A stretch of DNA of 64,000 bases from Nyssa sinensis (GCA_008638375.1 CM018052.1:32186239-32250238); one strand, 5' to 3'. Shown: positions 23,400 to 35,534, numbered from the stretch's first letter. Notes: a model not told the origin generated them from the letters alone. Program-made: numbers and translations.

Positions 23400-24420
23400 T
23401 GAACTTTTCAATCTAATTATGGTCATCTCACTCTGTTCAAAAGTTCTTTTGATCTATTAGTCCCAAGTTCACCAAAAAGGCAACGAGGCATTGTATCGCA
23501 CACTTTCCTCACCCTTCTTGGGATTCAGCTCAATCTCCAATTCCATAGAGCCTTGAACCCAACATAATCCACGCAATGCCAATAAGGGAGGAAAGTATCC
23601 CCCAAAGCTCTCATGTAACTCTAAAATGAACAAGCAAATGGCTCACAAAATTTTCTTCCTCTTTATACCACCAACTATTGGCTTGAGTGATATCGCATGT
23701 CACTTCCAAAGGGAGAGGTGCAGGGACATAGGTGCGTGTGTATTACTATTACCTATGTTTTTTTTTTCTTCCTCCTTTTATGTGCAACATCAATTAGCCA
23801 TTTTGAGACCTCTTCTCTTTAAATTGTTAATGTCAAGATAGCATCCAAATAAACACTCTAGGTTTAGAAGGCAACCTTTATGGGGTGCGCCAAACAACTT
23901 TCCAAGGGAAGTTCTAAACAACCCCCAAGAAAGGGCCATGTAGAAAATATCACACATTGAAAGTCCCATTCTTTGTTGTTGTCCATCTAATGGAATCCTC
24001 CTTATAAGCATGAGCCTAACTACCTTGAATCATATCTAACGGAGAGCAAAATTAATCCACTTCCCAATCAAAAAATGCTCACCTAAGTTTGGGATTCTAA
24101 ACCATTTCATTAGCTGACACAAGGCCTATCTTCGCAACTACAATCTCTTTCTCCGCCGCTATAGGAAACTCCTCCAGAACCTATCCTTAAATGCCATCTC
24201 CCCACACGACATATCATCCCCAAGCCTAATTATATTTCCATCACCCATAACCAACCTCGCATTCTTAGAGAAGTCTTCCGTACCATTTCATATCATCTTC
24301 AATACCCACTCTATGGGACATAACCACCTCCATTGTACCCCAATCAGCCGACATGCTCCCATAATTCCTTTCCACCACTCTTCTCCACAATCTCTCCTTT
24401 TCAATTCCATATCTTCAAAA
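23400..24420 (-). pseudogene. L1-type LINE ORF2 relic (zf-RVT end)
   Basis: Reading the minus strand from 24420, broken frames give EDFSKNARLVMGDGNIIRLGDD..CGEMAFKDRF, then IRRIPLDGQQQ..., and LFGAPHKGCLLNLEC...DINNLKRRGLKMAN (24011-23790). These match the order of the region after RT in plant LINEs, up to the zf-RVT domain. Further down, WVQGSMELEIELNPKKG (about 23570-23510) fits the same C-terminal part. Stops and shifts are frequent, and a SINE-like piece lies inside (23671-23740). Confidence 0.72.
23671..23745 (+). mobile_element. SINE-like fragment 1 (tRNA-derived)
   Basis: TTGGCTTGAGTGATATC is followed by CTTCCAAAGGGAGAGGTGCAGGG. It shares the A-box region and the spacer with the copy at 25500-25580, but the B-box is damaged. 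It is nested in the LINE relic. Confidence 0.55.
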
Positions 24421-24449
24421 CCATTTATCCAACAATGCTTGATTGAAGA

Positions 24450-24660
24450 ATGTTAGAGTGATTATTGTTATTTTCCTTTTCTTTATTTCTATATGTGTCT
24501 TTTCACCATAAAGGTACTATTGTACTTTCATCTTGTGTTAATATATATAAAGGTGTTAGGCATAATATATGTGAAGCCCTAAGCTTGTTTAGTTCTCTTT
24601 GTTATTGTTCTTCACTTCTTCTCTTATTCCAACTTTAGTTTTCTTATTATACAACCTAAC
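24450..24660 (+). mobile_element. Possible solo LTR or LTR fragment (copia-like)
   Basis: It starts TGTTAGAGTGATTATTG, has a TATATATAAAG box near 24542-24552, a TTCTCTTTGTT-rich 3' part, and ends ATACAACC before TAACTGAGTATCAAAACG. The last phrase resembles a decayed TGGTATCAGAG primer-binding site. No target duplication was found. Confidence 0.4.
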
Positions 24661-25232
24661 TGAGTATCAAAACGTGACGATCTACACAAGAAAATTCTCC
24701 AAAACAAAGCCAAAACAAAGTTAGATAAAAAAGGAGCCTAAAAACTTGCTGACGTCATCACCGATCGGCAACCAGAATACATGGCCGTAGAGGAAGAAGG
24801 AAGAGTAATACACAATGTTTGAATAAGCTCACCGAACTGAGTCGTGAGTGAATCATGAGAACTAGAAAGAGAGTAGGATTACATAAGTATGTTATCTCTA
24901 CCTTCCAAGCTATTCAATTTTTAGGTTGCATTAAAAAATTTCTTAATTATATATGTTTGTCAAACGCAATATAATGGCATAAATAGAACATATTGTTGTG
25001 TCCTTGCTTTGTCTGTACCTACATTTTTGAGATCTATAATGTTAGTGTATTTGTCATGTTGTATTCATGTCTTGTTTCTGAGTTTGTTTTTGTTCGACAT
25101 ATGTAGTTGACTCCAAAATTGTTGTTATTATGTCTATTTGTTTTAAATTGAGGAATTCTCCTAAAGGTATGATGATATTGATTTTTAGTTTAAAAAATGT
25201 GAATCTATACCATCATTAAAGTTGGAATATCT

Positions 25233-25306
25233 TTTTTTTTTCCTTGATAAGTAAGAATAATGCACTAAAAGGCTCCAGAGGGGTACAATCCATGTACAGA
25301 TTGCTG
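25233..25306 (-). mobile_element. 5'-truncated LINE 3' end with target duplication
   Basis: On the minus strand it reads TGTACATGGATTGTACCCC..TTAGTGCATTATTCTTACTTATCAAGG followed by a poly-A tail (the T run at 25232-25241). It is flanked by TTGGAATATCT (25222-25232) and TTTGAATATCT (25307-25317), a target duplication with one mismatch. This is the pattern of a short retroposed LINE end. Confidence 0.68.
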
Positions 25307-25499
25307 TTTGAATATCTTATATGTAGTTCTCATGTATGATTCTTTTTCCCTTGGTATTTTATGGTACTTGGTTTCTATTAATTCTTGATTATATTTGTTT
25401 TAAGCATGCTTATAGGTTTATACATGCACTTGGTTCCTATTCTCTCTTGGGTTTATTTCTTTTAAGCATGCATATAGGTATATACACGCACTTAGCTTC

Positions 25500-25580
25500 C
25501 ACTATTAGCTTGAGTGGTATCTCCAACAACTCCTAAAGTGAGAGGTGCATGGTTCAAGTCCTGGTTGAAATCCGCAAGTG
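25500..25580 (+). mobile_element. SINE-like copy 2 (tRNA-derived)
   Basis: TTAGCTTGAGTGGTATC (A-box like) and ATGGTTCAAGTCC (B-box like) are separated by about 35 bases containing TCCTAAAGTGAGAGGTGC. This is the head of a tRNA-derived SINE. The 3' end is not clear. Confidence 0.65.
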
Positions 25581-25926
25581 ATGTACTTATCATTGTATAC
25601 ATATACACATACATGCATCTATCTTAGTATTGATGATGAGGTAACATAAATGTTATTTTGGTAGCAGGTAGATTAATCAACACTATTTGATGGTATGTAA
25701 GATAATAATTGCATTATGTTTATTAGTGATAATTCAGAGTTAGATTTGATTGGATAAGTTTTTGAAGGTTGCAGACATGAAAAAACATCAATTGTTAGTG
25801 TTTTTCTTCCTTTTTTGAATAGGAACTTATTTTATGGGTTTGTGTTTTTTAACATAAAAATAATTTTGGTAGATCTGTTTTTTAAACAAGTAAGACACAC
25901 CCACACCCACCCACTTCGTCTCATTT

Positions 25927-26990
25927 TGTAATGTCCAAGCTTCTTGACCTAATAACTTGAAAGAAAAATCCCAATGATATAGCACAAAATGCTTAAGTTA
26001 GGTTATTAATTGCAAGTTTTATGGTGTTTAATATGCCAATCAAACTCTTCTCGCCTAACCAATGTGGGATAGGGGTATCACAATCTCTTTCCCTAATTAT
26101 GCGACGTCTTTGTCACATAACATGGCCCACAAGGCTTAGTAACTTCCCCTTACTGGCTGACGTAGGACACAACTCCACTCCCCTTATGGTTCCAATCTCC
26201 TCACGAGATCCAACAGATTGTTATGCCATGTTCTCCTTTGTAGATAACCACAGGTGAGTACCACACCACCACGGTGCCCGCTACTGAAGCAAGGTTTGCT
26301 CTAATACCATTTGCAACAACCCAAGCCAGTTGACTCAATAACATGAAGAAAGAGCCCAACTACATGGTTTAAAATGCTTAAGTTAGATTATTAGTAACAA
26401 GTTTTATGATGTCTTACATGCCAATTAAAATATTCTCGTACAACCAATGTGAGATGGGGGTATCACAATTTTTGTAATGCTCTTGGCCCAATAACTTGAA
26501 GAAAAAGTCTAACTGCATGTCTTAAATTGCCTAAACCAGGTCATTAATAGCAAGCTTGATGATGTTTTATATGTCAATCAAACTCTTCTCGCCAACTAAT
26601 GTGGGATAGAGGTATCACAATCTCTCCCCCTTAATTATGCGACATTCTTGTTGCACAACATGGCCCACAAGGTCCAGTAACTTCCTATGCTTGCCAATGT
26701 AGGATGCAACTCCTCTTTGCTTACCATCCCAGTCTCCTCACAAGATCCACTACGTTGTTGTGCTACGTGTTCTTTCGAAAGTAGAGTACCGCATTGCCAT
26801 GACGTCTGTTATAGGATCAGGGTTTACTCTGATACTATTTTGTTACGTTCCAAGCTTGTTGACCTAATAAACTAAAAAAAATACCAATCACATGACCCAA
26901 AATGCTTAAGCCAAGTTATTAGTAGTAGGCTTTGTGATGTCTTATATGCCAACCAAATTTTTTTTGCATAACCAATTTGGGATAGCACTT
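25927..26990 (-). mobile_element. Cluster of TRIM-like LTR copies
   Basis: Four related pieces start at 25927 (TGTAATGTCCAAGC), 26312 (GCAACAACCCAAGCC), 26473 (TGTAATGCTCTTGG) and 26843 (TGTTACGTTCCAAGC). Pieces 1 and 3 share a full run: ..GCTTAAG..AGGTTATTAAT.., CAATCAAACTCTTCTCGCC, AATGTGGGATAGRGGTATCACAATCTC, then a CTC..GATACYATTT end. TCTGATACCA just before a start is TGGTATCAGA on the minus strand, a tRNA-Met primer-binding site, so the LTRs are oriented minus. Pieces 2 and 4 are partial. The open frames at 26021 and 26687 are not genes. Confidence 0.62.
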
Positions 26991-27055
26991 TTAGGATTCA
27001 AACCCTCAACCTCCATTTTGGGAGGTGAAGGAGATGCCACTTAAGTCAACACTCC
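26985..27055 (-). mobile_element. SINE-like copy 3
   Basis: The minus strand reads TTGACTTAAGTGGCATCTCC..CACCTCCCAAAATGGAGGTTGAGGGTTTGAATCC, with A-box and B-box spaced as in copies 2 and 4. Confidence 0.6.
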
Positions 27056-27239
27056 ATAGTTTTGGTAGATTTATTAATTTTTTTGATAGTGCTTTGACAT
27101 CAATTAAGAGTTTTTTTGGATGAAGGATTTGTAGATGTCCTAGGATTTTTAAAATGAACCTAGGAAAATTCCACCATTTTTAAAATTTGTTGTTTATATG
27201 AGTATATTATATTCCAATAAATTTATGAGTTTTGTGATG

Positions 27240-27690
27240 ACAACATTGGTTGTGATGTGATGTTTATTACTTGAAGACGATGGTTCAATATGATTGGTGC
27301 CGTCAATGATGGCAATAATGGTTTAGCATTGTGGCGGTGATGACAGTAGCACCAATTTGGTGGTGGTGGTGTCGAAAAAGTGTTCCAAGTGGTGGCGCCA
27401 TCGTGGTGGTGGTGGTTGAACGGAGTAATGGAGGTGGTCTTGGTGTTGCAGTGTAGGTAGGTGGCGGTGCTGGTGGCAGTAGTAGTGGTTATGGTGTGAT
27501 GGTGGCCATGGCGGTGGAGGGCAACATGTTGGTGAGTTGGTGATGATAGTGCTGGCTGTGGTGATGCGTTGGTGCTGGCATAATGGTGGAAACAGTAGAG
27601 TGGCATTGTGTGGTGATAGCGGCGGGGATGATGGCAGTATGGTGTTGATAGCAAAAATGGTGAAGGTGTGGGCCATTTGGCCATTCAACT
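27240..27690. repeat. GGT/GTG-rich low-complexity stretch
   Basis: An interrupted trinucleotide tract of GGTGGT, GTGGCG and GATGGT. It opens long frames on the minus strand (Thr/His/Pro rich), which I regard as artefacts of composition. Confidence 0.8.
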
Positions 27691-27928
27691 TGTGAGAAGG
27701 ATTTTTGAAATAACAGCAATTTAGATGTTATTTGAACTTGGAATTTGGGCCCTCCAATTTCCCCTTTAAATACCTTGAGCAATTTTATTTCTCTAGTAAT
27801 CCAAATGGAGGATTAGATCTTTTGAAATTTCTAATATCCTGCAAAAGTGAAATCCCTTGCTGAAATACTCCTTTTAAAAGTACACATAATTCACTTAGAA
27901 GTACCTATATTTTTTTCTTCTGAAGGAA

Positions 27929-28057
27929 TGTTTTTTTTTTTTTGATAGGTAAATCACACACACACACACACTCTTTACCCTTAAGGGGACTTGAACCCTC
28001 AACCTCTCATATGGGGAGGTGGAGAAGATACCAACCAAGCTAGAGCTTGTTAGTCTA
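27929..28057 (-). mobile_element. SINE copy 4 with target duplication and poly-A tail
   Basis: The minus strand runs from TCTAGCTTGGTTGGTATC (A-box like) through GGTTGAGGGTTCAAGTCCCC (B-box) to a (GT)n tract, ATTTACCTATC and a poly-A tail (the T run from 27931). It is flanked by TTCTGAAGGAA (27918-27928) and TTCTGAAAGAA (28058-28068). This is the best preserved SINE of the window, about 129 bases long. Confidence 0.78.
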
Positions 28058-28362
28058 TTCTGAAAGAACTTGTTTACACTTAGAAGGGATGATGCTGTGT
28101 TAAATTAACTTGCGATAATAACTAATATTTTCTGAGGTTTTAATAGATAAATGTTGGTTTGATGCCTCAAGTAAGATATTTTGTGGTTTTTGACTCTTAA
28201 ATCAGATTCTTAACTAGCCGTGTTAAATTGCCCCATGAAAATCATTAATACTATCAAAGGTTTAAATATATAAATTTTGGTTTATGCCTCATTAAGATAT
28301 TTCTTGTGGCATCTAACACCTAAGTTAGTGTTGTAATATGCTCTATTCCATAATAAATTTTT

Positions 28363-30149
28363 GGATAAATTACATTGACATCCCATGAGACAAGGTGATA
28401 ATATACACGATACCCCTGCATTTTCAAAAATGATACTGACCATCTGTGTCAGATTTTGTTGGAGGACAATGTTAACAAAAATAACAAAGTGACGTTTCTA
28501 CCCTCCTTTGTTTCTTATAGTTTGTGAGTTCTCTCTTCTTTAGCCCACCAAACGTCGTTGTTCCTTTATTGGAATCAAGTTTTTGATTTCTAAGTAATCA
28601 AATTTTGACTTTTGGGTATTGACTGGAACTCGATCTGGGTTTGTCCAAATTGGATTTGGAGGCTCAAATTCCAGCTGGAACCATTGATAACTGGAAGAGT
28701 TACTTTCAGACAGCAAATTTGATATAATTGAGCATGCTATTATGGTAGTGGCTTCAGATGCCCAAAGGATTTCAGATTGTAAAGAGATCGATTTGTTTTC
28801 CTGTAAATTGACTTGGTGTGTCGGGTGCGATTCAATTTTTAAATTGAATTTGCAGAGAGAGAGAGAGGGAGTTGATGGTGGTTTTGGACTTTGATATTAG
28901 AAGAAGAGCATAGTTTCTCTTCTCCTTGGACAGTTTAGCGAGGGAGGGGTAGAGAGAAAAAAATAGTGAAAGAACAGATGGAAAGAGGAGAGGGGGTTTG
29001 TTCTTGATGGTGGTGACAGCGGAGCGCTGTTGCAAGTTTGTCATTATCAATTGCAACCTGTTGTACACACACATATAATAGATCCTTGCAATTAGTTGGA
29101 ATGTTGTGATGTGATGAAGATGATAAACAAGAGCCATGGTTGGATGATATGAATTTTACCTCAGATGTCTCTCTCTCAACACCAAAACTAGTTATCAATT
29201 CTCTCCATTAAATTTTATTCTCAAGCTTTCACTCTCTTCTATCTTTCTCTTCTTCTCTCTCTTCATTGAAATCAAAGAAAGTAGACATCATTATAAGACC
29301 CAATCAGCGGGCAATTTATACCTTAAACTGTTACAAATGTTCCTCTAATAGTGAAAGAACAGATGGAAAGAGGAGAGGGGGTTTGTTCTTGATGGTGGCG
29401 ACAGCGAAGCGCTGTTGCAATTTTGTCGTCATCAATTGCAACATGTTGTACACACACATATAATAGATCCTTGCAATTAGTTGGAATGTTGTGATGTGAT
29501 GAAGATGATAAACAAGAGCCATGGTTGGATGATATGAATTTTACCTCAGATGTCTCTCTCTCAACACCAAAACTAGTTATCAATTCTCTCCATTGAATTT
29601 TATTCTCAAGCTTTCACTCTCTTCTATCTTTCTCTTCTTCTCTCTCTTCATTGAAATCGAAGAAAGTAGACATCATTATAAGACCCAATCAGCGGGCAAT
29701 TTATACCTTAAACTGTTACAAATGTTCCTCTAATTGTAAGTTGCTAATGTAGCCTCTCAATGGTTGGAACTTCTTCATCAAGACATTAAAGGACAACTTG
29801 CAGGTAATGCTCTACTTGATCGTGGTTGACGGCGATAATCTTCTGGTCAAGGACGTCTTGGGGGACACCGTGACGGCAATTATTGTCCGGTCAAGGGCAT
29901 CTTGGGGACACCATGCTCTACATCATGGTTGACAGCGATAATCATCCCATATTGACCTGAATTTTTAATTTTGTTAAACTTTAACGAGGGTAAAATTTGT
30001 CTTTTACTAAAGGTTTTAAGCTAACATCAGCCACGTTTGTTGGGTCAATTGACGGTTGATTAATAGAAGGCAGTCAATTTAATTTATGAAAATACGAGAG
30101 AGGAGTCTATAATTTCTCTTAAGCTCAGGGAGGTCAGTGTAATTTACCC
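28363..30149. mobile_element. 1.8-kb element with terminal inverted repeats, family not assigned
   Basis: The left end GGATAAATTACATTGACATCCC and the right end (reverse complement) GGGTAAATTACACTGACCTCCC form inverted repeats of about 25 bases with four differences. No transposase is present. The interior is gene-poor but contains a 385-bp tandem duplication. No clear target duplication could be read. Confidence 0.6.
28964..29734 (+). repeat. Recent 385-bp tandem duplication
   Basis: Unit 1 (28964-29348) and unit 2 (29349-29734) start TAGTGAAAGAACAGATGG and end GTTCCTCTAAT. They differ at only a handful of sites (for example GGTGGTGACAGCGGAG against GGTGGCGACAGCGAAG). The pair lies inside the terminal-inverted-repeat element. 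The mirrored minus-strand ORFs in both units are not supported as genes. Confidence 0.93.
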
Positions 30150-30584
30150 TGAGAGAGAAACTTTATTTATTTAGCATATTAAATGGCAATGCTGCTTTAA
30201 TATGCTTCATTTTTTTTCTCTGTCCTTTTTAGTGGATTCTTAACTAGAAATTTGCGTCTTGGTCAGGTCAATGTACATTGCATTGATGGATGTCTCAGTG
30301 CATCTTGTGTTTGGAAATCTTTGTTGCTGTATGCTTTTCATGCTTGCAGCTCTGTTTGCAAATAGGTGGTTAAATTTACTGGTTCAGTTGCTAATAAAGC
30401 ATCCTTTGCTTTTGATGATTCCTTTGTGGGGATTTTCCTTCATAGTGTTCTTTACAATTACTGATTAATTAAGTAAAATTATGGGGGCCCCAGATTAAAA
30501 AAAATCCGTAACATTTTTATTCACACTTGAGTCTTCCCACCCAGTTAACTGGTATCAGTTATCCTGACCATTTTCTGATTGCAG

Positions 30585-31550
30585 TGGAGAGTGCGTAACA
30601 GAACAAGGTATGTGCATATGAGACCCCAGATAGCTGGGGTAAGGAGTTGTTAAGTGAGTTCTTTCTGATGCCATAATTGAAAATAAGTCTGTAACCGCTA
30701 TGATGGACCTAGGCATGTGTATGGGCTGCTAGGTTTCACTGGATGAGCCTCACATCTAAAGATTGTTTGGGTCGTATGTCCTTAATCAGATAATTAGTGA
30801 ACCATCTGGTTAGAACATCTGTTGGTTCTCTTAAATAATCCCTCTGCTCAAAAGGGCAGAGATAGGCTATATGATAAATATTCCACTGTTTTTTAAGAAC
30901 CACGAACATTTGTTTTTGTGTGTTGACACGTGGGAGTCATCACTTGATGGTCTTCAACCATCTGATTGCCTGTGTGCGCACAGAAATTATATCATATGCT
31001 TATATGTTTCATCATGATTTACTATGTAGTTGTCATCCTATTTTTGGCTCTCTCCCATATTATCGTTATCTATGTCATGTGTATGTAATTGTCAACTGAT
31101 TCGGGTGAAAATTGATATGAATGCAACCTTTCATGTGTTGCAGATTTGGGGAAGGCTTCTTGAATAAATGGAAGCTAGGGATTCGAGATATCCAGGAGTT
31201 GGTGAAATTATCTTGCTGGGTGTGCATTCATACCGTGTGAGAAAAGTAGCGTGGAAGTATTGGTCTTTCTCTCTCTTCTTTCCATACTGCTTATCAGATC
31301 TGTGAAGTTTGGAATGATGGATGGTGTTGATCAGCTTGTTGGTTCGTTTTAGGTCTTTAAATAGGTTGAAGTGCTTTCAGCGTGAGAAGAATTACTGTTT
31401 AAAACCGTTTTTTTACTCCTTTGTGATCGTCTCATCTACAGTTTCGCTATATATATATATATGATAGAAGCTAAGCGAAGCTGGTTTTGTTTTGTTTTGT
31501 TTTGTTTTTGTATTTCTATTTTAACTATAATGACCCCTCCATTCTCTCTT
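30585..31550 (+). other. Terminal exon and 3' UTR of the stress-protein gene (proposed)
   Basis: The exon begins 30585 and the stop is TAA at 30596-30598. A second donor, ACAAG|GTATGT at 30607/30608, and an acceptor, GTGTTGCAG|ATTTGG at 31143/31144, suggest a 3' UTR intron. Its junction is only nine bases after the stop, so it should not trigger nonsense-mediated decay. The remaining UTR would run to about 31530, past a (TTTTG)n tract at 31483-31510. This is a splice-site inference. Confidence 0.5.
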
Positions 31551-34500
31551 GTAAAAAAAATGCTATTTAAGTTAAGTTGTTAAATTTTTGAATGAGCTAT
31601 TAAAAAAATACTTAACAACTATCAAATGAGGAGAATTTATAATGAATTTGATGAACTTAATAAAAGAAGTTTAAAACTTAGAAAAAGCTATAATCAATAA
31701 ATGCAATTTAGAATTCATCTAAATGTATTAAGTGCGATTGAACTGCCTATATATCTAAACACAGTGCTTGGTGTTCATTGAGTTGAAATAACAATATTTA
31801 CTAGCATGATGCTAGTTGTAGCGAGTTTAAAAGCTCAATTTGCAACTATCTTCAAGAGTTTCTGTATTGGATAAACTTAAACGAAATTAGCAGCAATAAA
31901 ATTAATTCCATCCATAACTAGGCTATACTATACTTGCACTTCCGCTGCTCCCAGACCGCCTCCCTCCTTCATTTCCGGGAAGGTTTGGCTCGCTCTCTAA
32001 TATAATGGGATTGGATATAATATAAAATTTTATAAAATATTAAATATTTTAATTTAGTATTTGAAATTGATTTGAATAAAAGGATTTGATATGTTGTTAT
32101 ATCACATTTTTATATTTAGATGCTTACGTTCAAATATAAAATTCAGTTTTCAAAAATTATTTTTATGAAAGTCATTTAATTTTTTTTTCAAATATATGCA
32201 CACAAGAGATATAAAATTAAAATTTTAATCACAGATTAATTGCAAAATCTAATAAACATAATCACAATATTTTAAAATGTGATTATGCAAATATCATTTA
32301 AAATATAACAGTCTCTTACTTTCAGGGTGACTTAAAAAAATAATGATTTGTATTACTAAAAATTCTCCAAATCAATAATTATATATACATATATATATAT
32401 ATATAACAGGCAATTTATTGATATAAAAAATACATTAAAATATCTGAAACATGTTAAAAAAAATTAAACAACAAATAAAAAAGAAAAATATGATTTTTTA
32501 ACTTAACTTTTCGACATCTCCGTTTCTCTATATTGAAAAGTTGTAATTCTTTTTTATAATGGGTCATTATATTTTTATTCTAATGAGATGGGATAACTCT
32601 AATATCACCACATCCTTAGTATAAGTTGTCTCACCCATATGAGATATAAATTATTGATAGATATCTAATCCATTAGAAGATACCAAACATCGGATAGGAT
32701 AACTTTTATCCTATCCAACTCTCTCTATCCGACCGTCCAAATATGACGACTTCTTGATCAGGTTGGTGGATCCAGATTGATGATGGGATCATGAGTTGAG
32801 GGTCATAGTTATGAGAATTTATTGTATGCTCCTTTCCCACTAATCATATAATATCACGTCAATAAAAATTATTTTATTATCTTTTATAAATTCAACATAT
32901 CATATACATATCACTCTATAATTAATCCCGTGGTCCTGAACTGTACGGTAATTTCTTTCATATTCAGCTTGGATGATTCCCTTGGTAGGACCTACCCTCA
33001 TGATGTGATGTATGTACGAACACAGTTAGGTTTTGTTTTTATACTTGGTTTAATACAAATTATCCCTCTAGTCTCTAGATGATTTACCACTACAAGTTTG
33101 AAGGCAAATGTGATAGCTTTTCGCACCATTCAACAGTATGTTTGAGGGAACGAATGTGGCTCAAATTCACAGGTTAGTCCTGTAAATTTTGAAATATTGC
33201 TTAGAATAGTCTTGGAGAATCAACAGCCTATCCTCACAATTTGGGAAAAGCAGAGTGAATAAAATTTTAGTTGTATTATCGAATCAAATTACTGTTAGTC
33301 CGATTATGCATTATAAATAAGGACACAAAAATTATTAAACTAAATAAGCTTAACGACAGTAGCATCGAAAAGTGTACGAAACTACTGTACTACTCACTTT
33401 TTTCTAAAATAAAAAATCTAAATAAACTTATTAACATTTTATTGAAGCCAGGACCCTGAATAATCAATGCACCAAGGGAATAAAGAGAATGGCCTACTCA
33501 TTTTTTCTTCTCATAGTCATAGCTATTCATCTGGTGATAATTGGGGCAGAGAAAAATAAACATAACACGTTTCGGGTTAATTAGATGTTGAACCGAATAT
33601 TTTTTTCGGTTCGAGTGAAATTGGAGTCGCATTCTTAGAATTCACAACAGTCATGTGTTTTTTTCTCAAAATAAGTGATATTCTAAATTTGTCAGATTAA
33701 TTCATTTTTTTTGTTTATGACGTAACTCGAAAATTATATGAGTCATAAACATGATAAATTGAATTTGAAATTTTTTAATTTATAATACATTCTTCAAATC
33801 AACTCGCCCACCGTATATTTGAAAATGAGATTTGGAATCCGAAATGCATTAGAAAGATTGGTCATTGGAGTTGGATTAAGAGATTAGATTGCAACAACTA
33901 AAATGCCTTGTAGTTCTAATTTTAGATAATTCCTATCCTCTTATTATTTGAAATCTATCCATATTTGACTCTCAAATTCTTGATTTTTTTTATAAAAATA
34001 TTAATTTTAATAATTATAATTCCATTCATTTGAATGCAATACCCAAGTTTTCTCTAGTGGCTCACCAAATTTGAAGGTAGGGATAAAAGTAAAAAAAAAA
34101 AAAAACTAGAAAGGATACACATAAGAAAAATAAGATGTTGCCTATAAAAAAAAATGGAAAAGAAGAAAAAAACAATGAGCGTTGAGAACATGAATTAATT
34201 CACAGACCAAAATAGAGGGTGCAAAAGAGGAGTACAAAAAGTCATTTCCACCACTTCACTTCCCAGACAAAACGGATGAATATGTGGATGGCTATGATTT
34301 CAACTTGTAAGAACCAAATTAAATAAGAGGTACAATTCTCTCTATGGCTATCACATACACACCTATCAAAAAAAACAAGTAAGATTATAAATGAATCGAG
34401 TCGAGCAGTAAATTTTACAAATATTATTTACTAAAATTAATAAGCTTTTAAATTATGTTTTAAATTGATTTATTTATATCTCAAACCGATTCAAACAAGT

Positions 34501-35529
34501 CTCTAATTGATCAGATTATGAGTCAAACTTGAGTAATGTAGTTTTTTTTATATAATATTAAAGTATTTATTAACTTATTGAGTTGAATTCAATATATTTT
34601 CACACTATTAGAAATACAAAAATCATGGAAAAAATATGATTCAATTATCAATTGTCCTATCGAAAATAGGATTGATTATAGATTTGAGCTGTAACACAGG
34701 ATTTCATAAAACCACAATGTCTGACTTGCTTATCTCGTTAATTAATCTTGAATAACTAATCAAACCGATCACGAACTGAATTTGAGTAACTTGATTCTTT
34801 TTGTGATCCCAAACTAGAATTCAAAAATCAATCAAAAGGCTAAAAAAATCAAATCACCATGGTAGGTAAATTCCCTCCATCTCTCTCTCTCCACCTCCAA
34901 AACTACCCACTCTTAAGGGAGAAAAAAAAAAGATAGAAAAAACAAAGAAAAAAAACACCACAACCACAAAAGCGACCATCCCTCTCTCTCTCCACACATT
35001 TTTGAAACTAGCTCTCTAAGCCCTTTTCTTGATTAATTCCACAGGTTGAGAAACAATACCCTATAATCAACTTGCAATTATAATACTAATTTGTGTTGTG
35101 TTAGTCACGTGGACTTGTTGGAGACTTCACTCCCCTCCTCCTAGGATCCTATTAAGCTTGCTTTGGATTTCTAATCACATACCCCAGTTATTCTACCTAT
35201 ATATATTATTAATACACACATAGATATGTATGTTTATTCTTCCCATGTTATCTGCCTATGTAAGCCTTCCCAAGTTGAGGTGATGTTTGGCTATTTGGTA
35301 ACATTTTTATATTTGTAAAGTACACAATACGATTGACAGTAAACTGTTGAGAATTACAATCCCAAAGGTATTTGCTCCGGAAATTTTTGAAAATTGAAAG
35401 AGAGAGGACTCGTATAAATCAAAGGCAACCCCATTCTCACTCCTCATTTTAATGCTTAAAAATTAATATTTGACATTTAAAATTAATATTTAATTAATTT
35501 TTTGAATTTCAAGTGATGAAATGAGAGTG
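31551..35529. other. Intergenic AT-rich region, no gene seen
   Basis: There are many A/T runs, a TA microsatellite (32380-32403) and a palindromic GGATAGGATAACTTTTATCC at 32693-32712. Open frames (for example 33271-33459) are lysine/asparagine rich and without motifs. A CT/A-rich segment at 34870-34990 has no coding signal. Confidence 0.65.
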
Positions 35530-35534
35530 TGAAT

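Larger units (their letters stand above)
22052..30584 (+). other. Proposed 8.5-kb intron of the stress-protein gene, filled with transposons
   Basis: Donor GTTTGA at 22052 and acceptor TTTTCTGATTGCAG ending 30584. Joining them keeps the frame (G + TG GAG AGT GCG TAA) and gives a short VESA* end. The stretch 22081-23330 shows no gene, only repeated phrases such as 'TTAACTGGAATGTG' and 'GTCAGTTT', and a run of 22 G at 22923-22944. Further repeats are listed separately. RNA evidence is needed; the alternative is that transcription ends soon after 22080. Confidence 0.55.

Noticed and set aside
27223..27782. Overlapping minus-strand frames of 153, 121 and 97 residues rich in His, Thr and Pro
   Set aside because: They arise from the GGT/GTG-rich low-complexity tract; all three frames stay open, which is a composition effect.
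12142..28050. Intact tRNA genes at the A-box/B-box motifs
   Set aside because: None shows a cloverleaf with acceptor and anticodon stems; the matches fit SINE heads or pseudo-tRNA pieces.
28832..29583. Paired minus-strand frames repeated in two copies
   Set aside because: They are duplicated only because the 385-bp DNA unit is duplicated; no motif, no start context, and they lie in a transposon.
30259..30468. Hydrophobic 69-residue frame like a membrane protein
   Set aside because: It lies in the proposed intron next to T-rich sequence; T-rich DNA gives Leu/Phe/Val runs by chance.
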